Position numbers and translations under genes: made by a program. Source: Pseudomonas hygromyciniae (GTDB lineage: Bacteria > Pseudomonadota > Gammaproteobacteria > Pseudomonadales > Pseudomonadaceae). Taken from it: 64,000 nt of DNA. The notes beneath the pieces were generated by a model. That model saw only the letters and a program-made list of their open reading frames with translations, did not search any database and was not told the DNA's origin. Of the stretch, positions 44,128 through 53,652 are shown in pieces (position 1 is the stretch's first letter; each line of letters starts with the position of its first letter). The stretch covers positions 2,974,501 through 3,038,500 of the forward strand of contig NZ_CP070506.1 in the NCBI RefSeq assembly GCF_016925675.1, given 5' to 3'.

Positions 44128-45497
44128 AAATCAGCGTATTTGGTAGTGGTTACGTTGGCCTGGTACAGGCCACCGTATTGGCCGAGGTCGGTCACGATGT
44201 GATCTGCATGGACGTTGACGAAAACAAGGTGCGCCTGCTGCAACAGGGCCATGTGAGCATTTTCGAGCCGGGGCTTGCCAGCCTGGTCCGGGAAAACCTG
44301 GAGAATGGCCGGTTGACCTTTACCAGCGAGGAAAAACTCGCGGTCGAGCATGGCGAAGTGCTGTTTATTGCGGTCGGCACGCCTTCGGACGAAGACGGCT
44401 CGGCCGATTTGAAGTACGTGCTGTCGGTGGGCGATGCGGTGGCCCGTCATCGTGTCGAGCCGGTGATCCTGGTGGAGAAGTCCACGGTCCCGGTGGGTAC
44501 CGGCGACACCTTGCGTGCGCATATCGACAAGGCTTTGGCCGGGCGCAGCCTGGTGTTCGATATCGTCTCCAACCCGGAATTCCTCAAGGAAGGCTCTGCG
44601 GTGGCCGACTGCCGGCGCCCCGACCGGATCATCATCGGCTGCGAACGCGAAGAGGTGCGCGATACGATGCGCGACCTGTACGCGCCGTTCAACCGCAACC
44701 ATGACCGCATCATCTTCATGGATGTGCGTAGCGCCGAGCTGACCAAATACGCCGCCAACTGCATGCTGGCCACGAAAATCAGCTTTATCAACCAGATCGC
44801 CGAACTGGCCGAGCACCTGGGGGCCGATATCGAGTCGGTGCGACTGGGCATCGGTGCCGATTCGCGGATCGGCTACCACTTTATCTACCCTGGCTGCGGC
44901 TACGGTGGCTCGTGCTTCCCCAAGGACATGCGCGCGCTGATCCACAGCGCCCGCCAAGCCAATTGCTCCAGTGACCTGCTCGAAGCGGTGGAAGCCATCA
45001 ACCAGCGGCAGAAAAGCAAGCTGTTCGAGCGGATCCGCGCGTTCTACAAAGGCGAATTGCGCGGCAAGACCTTCGCCTTATGGGGCCTGGCCTTCAAGCC
45101 CAATACCGACGACATGCGCGACGCGCCGAGCCGGGTGCTGATGGAGTCGCTATGGGCCGCCGGCGCCAACGTACGCGCCTTTGACCCCGAGGCCATGCAG
45201 GAAACCCAGAAACTCTACGGCGATGACCCGCGGCTGATGCTGATGGGCACCCCGGAATCGACCCTGGGCGGGGCCGATGCCTTGATCATCTGCACCGAGT
45301 GGCAGCAATTCAAGGCGCCGGACTTCAACCTGCTGCACGCACGCCTCAAGGCGCCGGTGATCTTTGACGGGCGCAACCTGTATGACGCCGAGCGCCTGGC
45401 GCGCAAGGGCTTCCATTACTTCCCCATGGGCCGTGGGCAATCGTGCGACTTGCCGATCCCGCAACAACAGTGGACGCCACAGTTGGCGGAGGTCTGA
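44124..45497 (+). CDS. ugd: UDP-glucose 6-dehydrogenase
   Basis: This enzyme oxidises UDP-glucose to UDP-glucuronate, the precursor used by ArnA. The protein is 457 residues. It has the NAD-binding G-S-G-Y-V-G-L near the start, E-K-S-T-V-P-V-G-T near 118, N-P-E-F-L-K-E-G near 150 and the catalytic cysteine in Y-G-G-S-C-F-P-K-D near 260. The location at the end of the arn operon is typical of pseudomonads. It overlaps arnF by four bases, and the next gene begins three bases after its stop. Confidence 0.95.
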   Translation: MKISVFGSGYVGLVQATVLAEVGHDVICMDVDENKVRLLQQGHVSIFEPGLASLVRENLENGRLTFTSEEKLAVEHGEVLFIAVGTPSDEDGSADLKYVLSVGDAVARHRVEPVILVEKSTVPVGTGDTLRAHIDKALAGRSLVFDIVSNPEFLKEGSAVADCRRPDRIIIGCEREEVRDTMRDLYAPFNRNHDRIIFMDVRSAELTKYAANCMLATKISFINQIAELAEHLGADIESVRLGIGADSRIGYHFIYPGCGYGGSCFPKDMRALIHSARQANCSSDLLEAVEAINQRQKSKLFERIRAFYKGELRGKTFALWGLAFKPNTDDMRDAPSRVLMESLWAAGANVRAFDPEAMQETQKLYGDDPRLMLMGTPESTLGGADALIICTEWQQFKAPDFNLLHARLKAPVIFDGRNLYDAERLARKGFHYFPMGRGQSCDLPIPQQQWTPQLAEV

Positions 45498-45500
45498 GGC

Positions 45501-47108
45501 GTGGACAACCTGCTCGGCGCAACCCTGCGCCGCCAGTCCTGGGCCGTCGGGCTGCTGGCACTGCTGCTGTTTATCGCCGGCAACTGGGACCAGTCGATTA
45601 TCGGCTTCGACTCGCGCTTCGTGCTGTTCGCCCAGGAAATGCTGCGCTATGGGCCAGGGTTTTTCCCCACGACCTATGGCCAGCCGTATGCCGATTACCT
45701 GTCCACCTCAACCCTGTTGACCTGGCTGTTGTCGCTGCCCCTGGGGCGCGTCACCAGCCTCAGTGCCTGGTTGCCGACGGCGATTGCGTCGGCACTCATC
45801 GTCGCCCTGGTCTACCGCCTGACCGCGCCCTACTCCCGGCGCTGGGCGTTGCTGAGTGTTGCGTTGCTGTTGCTCAGCAGCACATTTATCAGCGAAACCC
45901 GCTCGGTATCCCTGGACCAGATGTTGGCGGCGGTGACCCTGGCAGTGTTTTACCTGGGCTATGCCCACGATCACTTCGCCAGCCCCCGGCGCCTGCCGTG
46001 GCTATTGCTCCTGTTATTGCTCGGTTTCGCGATTCGCGGGCCCATCGGCCTGGTGATCCCGACTGGCGTGTTGTGCAGCTATTACCTGCTCAACCGCCAG
46101 TGGCGCCGGTTGTTCAGCTTCGGCCTGCTGGCCCTGGCGTTGCTGGTGGCATGCGTGGGCCTGCTGCTGTTGCTGGCCAAGGTCAGTGGCGGTGAGGCCT
46201 TTATGCAGGACGTGATCCGCATGCAGTTCCTCGGGCGCATGGATGGCCGCGAAGGTTCCAGCAGCGTGCTGTATTACTTCACCAGCTCCCTGGGCAACTA
46301 CGCCCTGGCATACCCGTTGGCCCTGCTGGCGCTGCTTGCGGTGCTGTTCAATGGCCGGCGCACGACTGATAGCGGCTGGCAGCTGCTGGTGGGCTGTACC
46401 GCGGCGGGCTTGATCGTGATGCTCGGCCTGTCGATCCCCGAGGCGAAGAAAGCCCGTTATGTGTTGCCCATGATGCCCATGGTGGCGATCATCGCCGCGT
46501 ACCCGTTCCATACGGCCAATGGGCGTCTGTTCAAAGGGCTGCGGGGCTTGATGCTGGGGTTATGGGCATTGACCCCGGGGCTGTTGATCGGTGCGCTGCT
46601 GGTAGCGCGCCATCGCTTTGGTGCGCAGCTGGAGCATTTCAACAGCGTGCTGGGCCTGTTGATGGGCTTGCAGATCCTTGTCGCCGGGATACTCCTCAAA
46701 TGGCGCTGGCGCCCGGTCGCGCCGGCGTTTTGTGCGGTGCTGGCGGTGTGGAGCGTGTATATCCTGGTGGTCGAACCCCTGGAGCGGCGCTTGTACGACA
46801 CCCGCACCTTTTCCCGCGCGGCTCATGCGCTGATCCGGCAACAACCGGCGCCGTTGGTATTGCATGGCCTGGGTAAAGACGCCAAGGCCATCAAGTTCAT
46901 GGTCAATGTGGAGTGTGATCGGGTGCCGCTGTTCACCCAGACCCCTGCCGACCTGGCTGCGCTGCCGGTGCCAGCATGGCTGGTGATGGACAAGGCGGAC
47001 TTTATGCGTCTCGACGAGCCGCGCTGGCACGGGTTGACGCCGGTTCTCACAGGGCAGTTCGATAAAAACACCTATGTGTTGCTGCATTTGGAGCGGGTTG
47101 CTGACTGA
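45501..47108 (+). CDS. ArnT-like GT39/GT83-family membrane glycosyltransferase
   Basis: The protein is 535 residues with about twelve membrane helices and a C-terminal periplasmic domain. The start is a GTG at 45501, preceded by GGAGG. The segment G-F-D-S-R-F-V-L-F-A-Q-E-M near residue 33 aligns in position with the Arn[12 protein letters not shown] loop, but D-S replaces D-E. It is thus a distant ArnT paralogue, perhaps modifying another acceptor with an undecaprenyl-linked sugar. It appears to be the last gene of the arn operon. Such an extra transferase after ugd occurs in fluorescent pseudomonads as I recall. Its substrate is unknown. Confidence 0.8.
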   Translation: MDNLLGATLRRQSWAVGLLALLLFIAGNWDQSIIGFDSRFVLFAQEMLRYGPGFFPTTYGQPYADYLSTSTLLTWLLSLPLGRVTSLSAWLPTAIASALIVALVYRLTAPYSRRWALLSVALLLLSSTFISETRSVSLDQMLAAVTLAVFYLGYAHDHFASPRRLPWLLLLLLLGFAIRGPIGLVIPTGVLCSYYLLNRQWRRLFSFGLLALALLVACVGLLLLLAKVSGGEAFMQDVIRMQFLGRMDGREGSSSVLYYFTSSLGNYALAYPLALLALLAVLFNGRRTTDSGWQLLVGCTAAGLIVMLGLSIPEAKKARYVLPMMPMVAIIAAYPFHTANGRLFKGLRGLMLGLWALTPGLLIGALLVARHRFGAQLEHFNSVLGLLMGLQILVAGILLKWRWRPVAPAFCAVLAVWSVYILVVEPLERRLYDTRTFSRAAHALIRQQPAPLVLHGLGKDAKAIKFMVNVECDRVPLFTQTPADLAALPVPAWLVMDKADFMRLDEPRWHGLTPVLTGQFDKNTYVLLHLERVAD

Positions 47109-47260
47109 GGGCCATTTATCAAGAAAGCTCCTACGTTTGTATCCGTAAATGCCGGTAGCAGCGCCTCTATCAGCCCTATGACCCCAGGGTTACACTCGTT
47201 TTACATTGCGCCACATAGTTACCGTCGGCGTTCAAAAAGACGCCTCAGAGGATTGCTGCC

Positions 47261-47479
47261 GTGCCTGACGAGCCCTTGCCTATCGAGCCGGTACACATCG
47301 GCTATATCCCGCTACCCACCCTCGCTCGGTTGATGGAGCTGCGCGACGCCCTTGTCGCCCTCAAGGGGCCCTTGGCCAGCGACCCACGGCTGCGGGAAAG
47401 CGTGCAGAAGTCGCTGGACAGCACCGAAAACCACGACCGTGTATTGGGCAAGGTCGGCCCAGGGCACGAGCCGGTTTGA
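47261..47479 (+). CDS. Small hypothetical protein, 72 aa
   Basis: A GTG at 47261, preceded by AGAGGA, opens a 72-residue frame. The peptide is acidic, with P-D-E-P-L-P-I-E-P-V-H-I-G-Y then a helical M-E-L-R-D-A-L-V-A-L-K-G-P-L. No family is recognised. It is followed by a strong terminator at 47580, which supports an independent transcript. Confidence 0.55.
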   Translation: MPDEPLPIEPVHIGYIPLPTLARLMELRDALVALKGPLASDPRLRESVQKSLDSTENHDRVLGKVGPGHEPV

Positions 47480-47579
47480 TGCAAAATTACTGCACTTAAC
47501 CTGCATTAATATGCATTGGCGGCAGTTTTGTTTGAACGGCACACTGCACCGGTTCCTCCCCCAAATGTTGGAACTTTCG

Positions 47580-47614
47580 AAGGGCTTTGCGGAACACCGC
47601 AAAGCCCTTTTTTT
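47580..47614 (+). terminator. Intrinsic terminator
   Basis: AAGGGCTTTGCGG at 47580-47592 pairs perfectly with CCGCAAAGCCCTT at 47597-47609 around the loop AACA, and T bases continue to 47614. It ends the 72-residue gene's transcript, or could act as an attenuator for the HPP-family gene that begins at 47703. Confidence 0.9.
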
Positions 47615-47702
47615 GCCCGATGCCACTCAGTTATGCACAAACCTACTGGAGGCGCTGGCCCGCATCGTTTTTGATCGCCTTTTAAGATTGGACTGCCCCG
47701 CA

Positions 47703-48407
47703 ATGCTCGCTCGCTGGTTACCCGCTGCCATCAATACCCGTCCCGCCGAATGGAGCCGTGCCGCCATCGGCATCGCCCTGGGCACCCTGTTTACCGTATG
47801 GCTCTGCGCCCAGGTGTATGGCCTGGAAGTGGCCATGCACCTGCTGGGCCCGTTGGGCGCCTCCGCTGTGCTGTTGTTCGCCGTGTCATCGGGCGCCCTC
47901 GCCCAGCCGTGGTCGATCATCGGCAGCTACCTGTGCGCCACCGTGGTGGCTTTGCTGGTGGCCCGCGTACTGGGACGGACTCTGGGCAGCGCCTGCCTCG
48001 CAGCGGGCATGGCCTTGATCCTGATGTGCTGGCTGCGCTGTCTGCACCCGCCTTCGGGTGGCCTGGCCATGACCCTGGTCCTGGCGGACCCGGCCACCAT
48101 CGCCCTGGGCTGGCAAGAAGTCGGGCCGGTCATGCTGGGCGCTGCCACGTTATTGCTCTCGGCCCTGGCCTATAACAACCTGACGCGCACCCGCTACCCC
48201 AAGGGCCCCGCCGAGGCGCCGGTGATGGTGCCTTCGGCGTCGCCGCAGGTGGATGCAAAAATCACCGCAGTGGACCTGGAGCAGGCGCTGGCGCAAATGG
48301 AGCAGTTTTTCGACGTCACCCCCACCGAGCTCGAAGAGCTGATCCATATCGCCGAAGACCATGCCCGCCGCCGTAGCATTGGCCAGGTACTGGCCAGCCG
48401 GGTCTAA
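47703..48407 (+). CDS. HPP-family integral membrane protein
   Basis: The protein is 234 residues from the ATG at 47703; the frame is open further upstream but that part precedes the terminator. It has about five membrane helices and the namesake H-P-P in C-L-H-P-P-S-G-G-L-A near residue 115. G-P-L-G-A-S-A-V-L-L-F near 50 is typical. The C-terminal tail is charged and cytoplasmic, with coiled-coil-like character (L-E-Q-A-L-A-Q-M-E-Q-F-F-D-V). HPP proteins have been linked to nitrite transport in plastids and cyanobacteria, but the bacterial role here is unproven. Confidence 0.85.
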   Translation: MLARWLPAAINTRPAEWSRAAIGIALGTLFTVWLCAQVYGLEVAMHLLGPLGASAVLLFAVSSGALAQPWSIIGSYLCATVVALLVARVLGRTLGSACLAAGMALILMCWLRCLHPPSGGLAMTLVLADPATIALGWQEVGPVMLGAATLLLSALAYNNLTRTRYPKGPAEAPVMVPSASPQVDAKITAVDLEQALAQMEQFFDVTPTELEELIHIAEDHARRRSIGQVLASRV

Positions 48408-48566
48408 ACGCGGCGCCCCTGGTTTTTTATCGAATACCCCCCTGCATAAATGCAAAGATGACCTGCAGGATTCCGGCTTGTACTGGGCAAATTTGCACTG
48501 GTACGATCCGGAGAGGGTTCGCCCGCGAACATTTTGATAAAGAACAATAAAAGCAGGGAGTTACAG

Positions 48567-49673
48567 ATGACTGCTCAGGCTCAGTCCCAGGCGACACGCA
48601 GCACCGAGTCCTCCCAGGACAGCGTCCTGGCCGAAGTACGCAACCATATCGGCCACCTGACCCTCAACCGCCCCGCCGGCCTCAACGCCATCACCCTGGA
48701 TATGGTCCGTAGCCTGTCGAGATATTTGCACGCCTGGGCCGCTGATCCCCAGGTGCACGCGGTGGTACTGCGCGGCGCCGGTGAAAAGGCGTTCTGCGCC
48801 GGTGGCGACATCCGCTCGCTGTACGACAGCTTCAAGAGCGGCGACACGCTGCATGAAGACTTCTTTGTCGAAGAATATGCCCTCGACCTGGCCATTCATC
48901 ACTACCCCAAGCCAGTCCTTGCCCTGATGGACGGCTTTGTCCTGGGCGGTGGCATGGGCCTGGTCCAGGGCGCCGATCTGCGGGTGGTGACCGAGCGCAG
49001 TCGCCTGGCCATGCCGGAAGTGGCCATCGGTTATTTCCCGGATGTGGGCGGCAGCTATTTCCTGCCGCGCATTCCCGGTGAGCTGGGGATTTACCTGGGC
49101 GTGACTGGCGTGCAGATCCGCGCCGCCGACGCGTTGTATTGCGGGCTCGCCGATTGGTACCTGGACAGCGCGAAGCTTGCGGAGCTGGACCAGAAACTTG
49201 ACCACCTGCAATGGAACGACTCAGCGCTCAAGGACTTGCAAGGCCTGCTGGCCAAGCTTGCGGTGCAACAACTGCCCGATGCGCCGCTGGCCGCCCTGCG
49301 CCCGGCCATCGATCACTTCTTTGCCCAGCCGGACGTGCCGAGCATTGTCGAGCAATTGCAGCAAGTGACCGTCGCCGACAGCCATGAATGGGCCGTGACT
49401 ACCGCCCAGTTGATGCAGACTCGCTCCCCGTTGGCCATGGCCGTTACCCTGCAGATGCTGCGACGTGGCCGGCGCCTGCCTCTAGCGGACTGCTTTGCGC
49501 TGGAACTGCACCTGGACCGCCAATGGTTTGCCCGTGGCGACCTGATCGAAGGCGTGCGTGCGTTATTGATCGACAAGGATAAATCCCCGCGCTGGAACCC
49601 GCCAACGTTAGCGGCATTGGACCAGAACCACGTCGACAGCTTCTTCCAAGACTTCGCGAAGAACGGAAACTAA
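48567..49673 (+). CDS. 3-hydroxyisobutyryl-CoA hydrolase-like crotonase
   Basis: The protein is 368 residues from the ATG at 48567, with AGGGAG upstream. It is a crotonase-fold enzyme with oxyanion-hole segments F-C-A-G-G-D-I-R near residue 85 and D-G-F-V-L-G-G-G-M-G near 130, and M-P-E-V-A-I-G-Y-F-P-D-V-G near 155. The C-terminal extension and the E-x-x-I-G-x-x-P-D pattern fit hydroxyisobutyryl-CoA hydrolases of valine breakdown rather than short enoyl-CoA hydratases. It lies three bases upstream of an acyl-CoA dehydrogenase gene, a pairing seen in branched-chain acyl-CoA catabolism. Confidence 0.85.
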   Translation: MTAQAQSQATRSTESSQDSVLAEVRNHIGHLTLNRPAGLNAITLDMVRSLSRYLHAWAADPQVHAVVLRGAGEKAFCAGGDIRSLYDSFKSGDTLHEDFFVEEYALDLAIHHYPKPVLALMDGFVLGGGMGLVQGADLRVVTERSRLAMPEVAIGYFPDVGGSYFLPRIPGELGIYLGVTGVQIRAADALYCGLADWYLDSAKLAELDQKLDHLQWNDSALKDLQGLLAKLAVQQLPDAPLAALRPAIDHFFAQPDVPSIVEQLQQVTVADSHEWAVTTAQLMQTRSPLAMAVTLQMLRRGRRLPLADCFALELHLDRQWFARGDLIEGVRALLIDKDKSPRWNPPTLAALDQNHVDSFFQDFAKNGN

Positions 49674-49676
49674 CTT

Positions 49677-50829
49677 ATGCAAGATATTGAATTTACAGAA
49701 GAACAAGTCATGATTCGCGACATGGCGCGCGACTTTGCCCGAGGCGAAATCGCTCCCCATGCCCAGGCCTTTGAAAAAGCCGGCTGGATCGATGATGGCC
49801 TGGTGGCCAAGATGGGCGAGCTGGGTCTGCTGGGTATGGTGGTACCGGAAGAATGGGGGTGGCACCTACGTGGACTACGTGGCCTACGCCTTGGCCGTCG
49901 AGGAAATTTCGGCGGGTGACGGTGCGGTAGGCGCGCTGATGAGTATCCATAATTCAGTGGGTTGCGGCCCAATCCTCAACTACGGCACACCTGCACAGAA
50001 AGGGACCTGGCTGGCCCAGCTCGCCAGTGGCCAGGCCATCGGTTGCTTCTGCCTGACCGAGCCCCAGGCCGGCTCCGAAGCCCACAACCTGCGCACCCGT
50101 GCCGAACTGCGTGATGGCCAGTGGGTGATCAACGGCGCCAAACAGTTTGTCAGCAACGGCAAGCGTGCCAAATTGGCAATCGTGTTCGCGGTGACCGACC
50201 CAGAGTTGGGTAAGAAAGGTATTTCGGCGTTCCTCGTCCCCACTGACACCCCAGGCTTTACCGTGGACCGCACCGAACACAAGATGGGCATCCGCGCCTC
50301 GGACACCTGCGCAGTGACCCTCAACCAGTGCACAGTTCCCGAAGCCAACCTGCTGGGCGAACGCGGCAAGGGCCTGGCCATTGCCCTGTCCAACCTGGAA
50401 GGCGGGCGCATCGGCATCGCCGCCCAGGCCCTGGGCATCGCCCGTGCGGCCTTTGAAGCCGCGTTGGCCTACGCCCGTGACCGGGTGCAGTTCGACAAGG
50501 CCATCATCGAGCACCAAAGCGTGGCCAACCTGCTGGCCGACATGCAGACCCGGCTCAATGCGGCGCGCCTGCTGATCCTGCATGCCGCGCGCTTGCGCAG
50601 TGCCGGCAAGCCGTGTCTGTCGGAGGCCTCCCAGGCCAAGCTGTTCGCTTCGGAAATGGCCGAGAAGGTCTGCTCTTCGGCGATGCAGATCCATGGCGGC
50701 TATGGCTACCTGGAAGACTACCCAGTAGAACGCTACTACCGGGATGCGCGGATTACCCAGATCTATGAGGGGACTAGTGAGATCCAGCGGATGGTGATTG
50801 CACGGGAACTGAAGAACTATCAGATCTGA
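49677..50829 (+). CDS. Acyl-CoA dehydrogenase (frameshifted)
   Basis: This flavoenzyme introduces a double bond into acyl-CoA, probably isobutyryl- or another branched-chain CoA given the neighbour. The N-terminal segment reads [15 protein letters not shown]. An extra G in the run at 49855-49859 breaks the frame after V-P-E-E-W-G, and correction gives P-E-E-W-G-G-T-Y-V-D-Y and 383 residues, the normal size. [17 protein letters not shown] and a C-terminal Q-I-H-G-G-Y-G-Y with I-Y-E-G-T-S-E-I-Q are the family signatures, including the catalytic glutamate. The break is likely a sequencing error. Confidence 0.92.
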
Positions 50830-50836
50830 GCGAAAT

Positions 50837-50870
50837 TGATGATTGTCCTCTTGATCGGGAACAATCATCA
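50837..50870. terminator. Stem-loop between convergent genes
   Basis: TGATGATTGT at 50837-50846 is inverted as ACAATCATCA at 50861-50870 with a 14-base loop. It lies between the acyl-CoA dehydrogenase stop and the stop of the minus-strand gene at 50884, so it may terminate both. T-runs are weak on either side. Confidence 0.5.
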
Positions 50871-50883
50871 CTCAAGGTGTTTT

Positions 50884-51309
50884 TCATTGATTGCTTATAT
50901 TGAACTTCACCGTCGCATCCAGTTTTTTAGATCCACGCTTGGCCAAAACTTGCAGGGTTCCGCTAGCCCGTTTTCCATCTTCATTAAATGTGACGGCGAG
51001 GCCACCACCGGTCACCATCCATGGGTCTTCTCCACTCGGTGGGGAATAGCTCATATCGGTGATTTCCGGCCCATCAAACTCATAAAAGCCTGAGGGGGTT
51101 CTCGCTCTTAGTGATACAGCAATAATTGTGCTGTCCTGTGACTCCCCTTGGCTGCCATACAGTTGTATGAGGGACTGATTGTTCACGTAATGAACAAAGT
51201 TCGCCTTGAATGGATAGCTATAAACGGTGTCGATGAAAACCTCACCTTCCATGGTGCCATTTGATTTAACTTCGCTGCTCTTGATTTCCGGACGCGCATT
51301 AGTAGGCAT
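50884..51309 (-). CDS. Hypothetical protein, 141 aa
   Basis: The ATG at 51309 is preceded by GGGTGAG on the minus strand. The product is 141 residues, without a signal peptide, and looks beta-rich (F-V-H-Y-V-N-N-Q-S-L-I-Q-L-Y-G, then G-G-G-L-A-V-T-F-N). It could be a small beta-sandwich protein, but I do not recognise it. Codon use is more AT-rich than the neighbours, which suggests acquisition. The 270 bases upstream (51310-51579) show no gene. Confidence 0.6.
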   Translation of the reverse strand: MPTNARPEIKSSEVKSNGTMEGEVFIDTVYSYPFKANFVHYVNNQSLIQLYGSQGESQDSTIIAVSLRARTPSGFYEFDGPEITDMSYSPPSGEDPWMVTGGGLAVTFNEDGKRASGTLQVLAKRGSKKLDATVKFNISNQ

Positions 51310-51579
51310 TTTTCTCACCCTGCATGATGGTTGGGCAAATGAGGAACATGCTTATTAAAAGGCGAGTCACCGTTAATTGAAACTGTCAGATATGACAGTC
51401 TAAAAAGTGCATTTTTAATTGCGATTCTACAGGCGCAGGGTGCAATCAGATGACTCATCTTGCGCAGGTTCTACCCGCCGCCCCGCATCATTATCAGCCA
51501 GCAATAAAAGCCGATCACACCGCGCACTCTTGGCAAGTGCGACTATTCTGACAGTTCCTAGCCACACAGGAGGTGTGTC

Positions 51580-52029
51580 ATGAATGCAGTCGAGCACTCG
51601 CGCCGCGTCGAGCTAATCAGCCAGGAACGCTTCATCCAAGCCCCCATCGAAACCGTCTACGACTACGTCACCCAGCCCGACCGCTGGCACGAATGGCACC
51701 CCACCTCCCTGAGCGCAGACACCGGCACCAGCGGTTCATTACCCGCCGGCCAGCGGTTTACTGAGGTCATCGACCTGATGGGGGTACGTGTCACCATGAG
51801 TTACCGAGTGCAGATTGCGGTGCGGCCACGGGAGTTCAAGACCGTGTTCACTTCCCTTGTCGTCGACGGCTGCATTCACTACTTCCTCCAGCCCCATGGC
51901 AGTGGCACCTTGTTCAAACGTGTCCTGAGCTATGACACCGAACTGCAGCTGGCAACCTTGCGAATACGCATGATTGAGCTGTCTGACAAGGCCCTGGACC
52001 AGCTCAAGCAGCGCCTGGAAACCTCCTGA
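51580..52029 (+). CDS. SRPBCC-family (START-like) protein
   Basis: The protein is 149 residues with R-F-I-Q-A-P-I-E-T-V-Y-D-Y-V-T-Q-P-D-R-W, the typical opening of polyketide cyclase/SRPBCC folds. These proteins form a helix-grip pocket for hydrophobic ligands. The start is the ATG at 51580 after AGGAGG. The end is helical (L-S-D-K-A-L-D-Q-L-K-Q-R-L). Ligand and role are unknown. Confidence 0.8.
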   Translation: MNAVEHSRRVELISQERFIQAPIETVYDYVTQPDRWHEWHPTSLSADTGTSGSLPAGQRFTEVIDLMGVRVTMSYRVQIAVRPREFKTVFTSLVVDGCIHYFLQPHGSGTLFKRVLSYDTELQLATLRIRMIELSDKALDQLKQRLETS

Positions 52030-52195
52030 ACTGACAAACTTGTCATGTTTCTCTCAGCTTGCTGAAAGCTGCGGGCACTAAGCTGCAGGGCTGTCGCGTG
52101 CTCGTATAATTTCGAAACATAACCACCTGACCTGCTGCGCAAAAGCGCGGACAATGCGCCCTCTTTGCGCACTCCGTACCCCATGGGACCCGTCT

Positions 52196-52642
52196 ATGAA
52201 AACCACCCTGCGCCTGACGTTGCTGTCGGCCCTGTTCATATCCACCCTGGCCCAGGCCGCCGAGTTGATCCCGATTGACGTGCACCGTGATGCCAATTGC
52301 GGCTGCTGCAAGAAGTGGATCAGCCACCTGGAAAGCAACGGCTTCAAGGTCAACGACCATGTTGAAGCCGATATGAGTTCGGTCAAACAGCGACTGGGCG
52401 TAGCACCCCGCCTGGCGTCCTGCCATACCGCGGTGATCGACGGCAAATTCGTCGAAGGCCACGTACCCGCCGATCAGGTATTGGCCCTGCGCAAGCGTGA
52501 CGACCTGCTGGGCATCGCCGCACCGGGCATGCCCATGGGCTCGCCGGGCATGGAAATGGATGGCATGAGCGACGCCTATCAAGTCATTGGCCTGACCCGC
52601 GAAGGCAAAGATGTAGTGGTCGCCGAATACCCGGCCCACTGA
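52196..52642 (+). CDS. DUF411 periplasmic metal-binding protein
   Basis: The preprotein is 148 residues from the ATG at 52196, with a signal peptide (L-T-L-L-S-A-L-F-I-S-T-L-A-Q-A-A). The mature part begins with V-H-R-D-A-N-C-G-C-C-K-K-W, whose C-G-C-C is the DUF411 metal site. A third conserved cysteine is in L-A-S-C-H-T-A-V, and a methionine-rich segment (M-P-M-G-S-P-G-M-E-M) follows. Family members are linked to copper handling. It is followed closely by a DedA-like membrane protein gene. Confidence 0.88.
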   Translation: MKTTLRLTLLSALFISTLAQAAELIPIDVHRDANCGCCKKWISHLESNGFKVNDHVEADMSSVKQRLGVAPRLASCHTAVIDGKFVEGHVPADQVLALRKRDDLLGIAAPGMPMGSPGMEMDGMSDAYQVIGLTREGKDVVVAEYPAH

Positions 52643-52645
52643 TTG

Positions 52646-53077
52646 ATGCTCGCAGGCTATGCAGGGCTGTTTTTCAGCGCCTTCGGCGCCGCCACGCTGT
52701 TGCCACTGCAATCGGAAGCGGTACTCGTCGCGCTGCTGCTCAATGGCAACTACTCGGTAGGGTTGCTGCTGGGGATCGCGACCCTGGGCAATGTCTTGGG
52801 CTCGTTGGTCAACTGGTTGTTGGGGCGCTCGGTCGAAGTGTTCAAGGACCGCCGCTGGTTTCCCGTCAGCACCGCACAACTGGAAAAGGCCCGTAGCCAC
52901 TATCGACGCTGGGGACATTGGTCGCTGCTGCTCAGTTGGGTACCGATCATTGGCGATCCACTGACCCTGGTGGCCGGGGTGATGAAGGAGCCGCTATGGC
53001 GTTTTTTGTTAATCGTCAGCCTGGCCAAGGCGGCTCGTTATGCCGTGGTGGCAATGCTGACGCTGCACTGGATGTAA
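52646..53077 (+). CDS. YqaA/DedA-family membrane protein
   Basis: The protein is about 143 residues from the ATG at 52646, with four hydrophobic helices. G-N-V-L-G-S-L-V-N-W-L-L-G-R near residue 50 and W-V-P-I-I-G-D-P-L-T-L-V-A-G near 100 are typical of the short YqaA branch of the DedA/SNARE-associated superfamily. These include lipid scramblases and flippases, but YqaA itself is not well characterised. It is coupled to the DUF411 gene, with 3 bases between the stop and the start. Confidence 0.85.
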   Translation: MLAGYAGLFFSAFGAATLLPLQSEAVLVALLLNGNYSVGLLLGIATLGNVLGSLVNWLLGRSVEVFKDRRWFPVSTAQLEKARSHYRRWGHWSLLLSWVPIIGDPLTLVAGVMKEPLWRFLLIVSLAKAARYAVVAMLTLHWM

Positions 53078-53088
53078 CAGTTAACAGG

Positions 53089-53364
53089 TTACCGATCCTC
53101 CCGGGTGTGCCACAGGCGCAGTAGATAGATTGTGGAGTCCACTATTTCGTAGCGCATCTCATACTGGCCGATCTGAATTCGGCGCACATCCCTTGCTTCG
53201 AACTCTTCCAGACGTTCGCCGATGCGTGGGTTGGCCAACAGCGTCGTTGGCGCGGCTGTGAGGCGCTGCACGGCGTGTGCGGCGGCAGATTGATTCACCG
53301 CGGCCAGAAACTCATAAAGCCGGCTAATGTCGGACAGCGCGCTGCTCGTCCACTTCAACTCCAT
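53089..53364 (-). CDS. RelE/ParE-family toxin
   Basis: The protein is 91 residues with the family layout. The first strand is L-K-W-T-S-S-A-L-S-D-I, with helices H-A-V-Q-R-L. N-P-R-I-G-E-R and R-R-I-Q-I-G-Q-Y-E-M-R-Y-E-I follow, with a final L-R-L-W-H-T-R-E-D-R. ParE-type toxins poison DNA gyrase, whereas RelE-type cut mRNA. The end H-T-R-E-D-R is typical of ParE-like members. Its start overlaps the antitoxin stop as TAATG on the minus strand. Confidence 0.88.
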   Translation of the reverse strand: MELKWTSSALSDISRLYEFLAAVNQSAAAHAVQRLTAAPTTLLANPRIGERLEEFEARDVRRIQIGQYEMRYEIVDSTIYLLRLWHTREDR

Positions 53365-53636
53365 TAGCGTGGTACCGGCAATGGCGCGTCGGTGCTTAGG
53401 CTGTCCGCCCAGGCTTGGACTGCTTGGTGATCAATGACGCGTCCAGCGTCAACATCTGCCAAGGCTTCGCGTGTCAGTCGGCTACGTTCTTCTTCCTGGT
53501 CGATCCAAGCGGAGAGCGCCTGTCTGACGATCCAGTTTTTGGAGCGCTCCAGGCGTTCTGCCATCAAATCGACTTTTTGGGCCAGTTGCTCAGGGACGTG
53601 AGCCGTGACAGATCGGGTTTTCCCTGGGGTTGCCAT
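53364..53636 (-). CDS. Ribbon-helix-helix antitoxin
   Basis: The protein is 90 residues. T-R-S-V-T-A-H-V-P-E-Q-L-A-Q-K-V-D forms the ribbon and first helix, and W-I-V-R-Q-A-L-S-A-W-I-D the second, as in CopG/ParD antitoxins. The C-terminal part is acidic and proline-containing, the usual toxin-neutralising tail. It precedes the toxin gene, and a direct repeat upstream is a likely operator. Confidence 0.88.
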   Translation of the reverse strand: MATPGKTRSVTAHVPEQLAQKVDLMAERLERSKNWIVRQALSAWIDQEEERSRLTREALADVDAGRVIDHQAVQAWADSLSTDAPLPVPR

Positions 53637-53652
53637 GATAGAGGCTCCTGAT

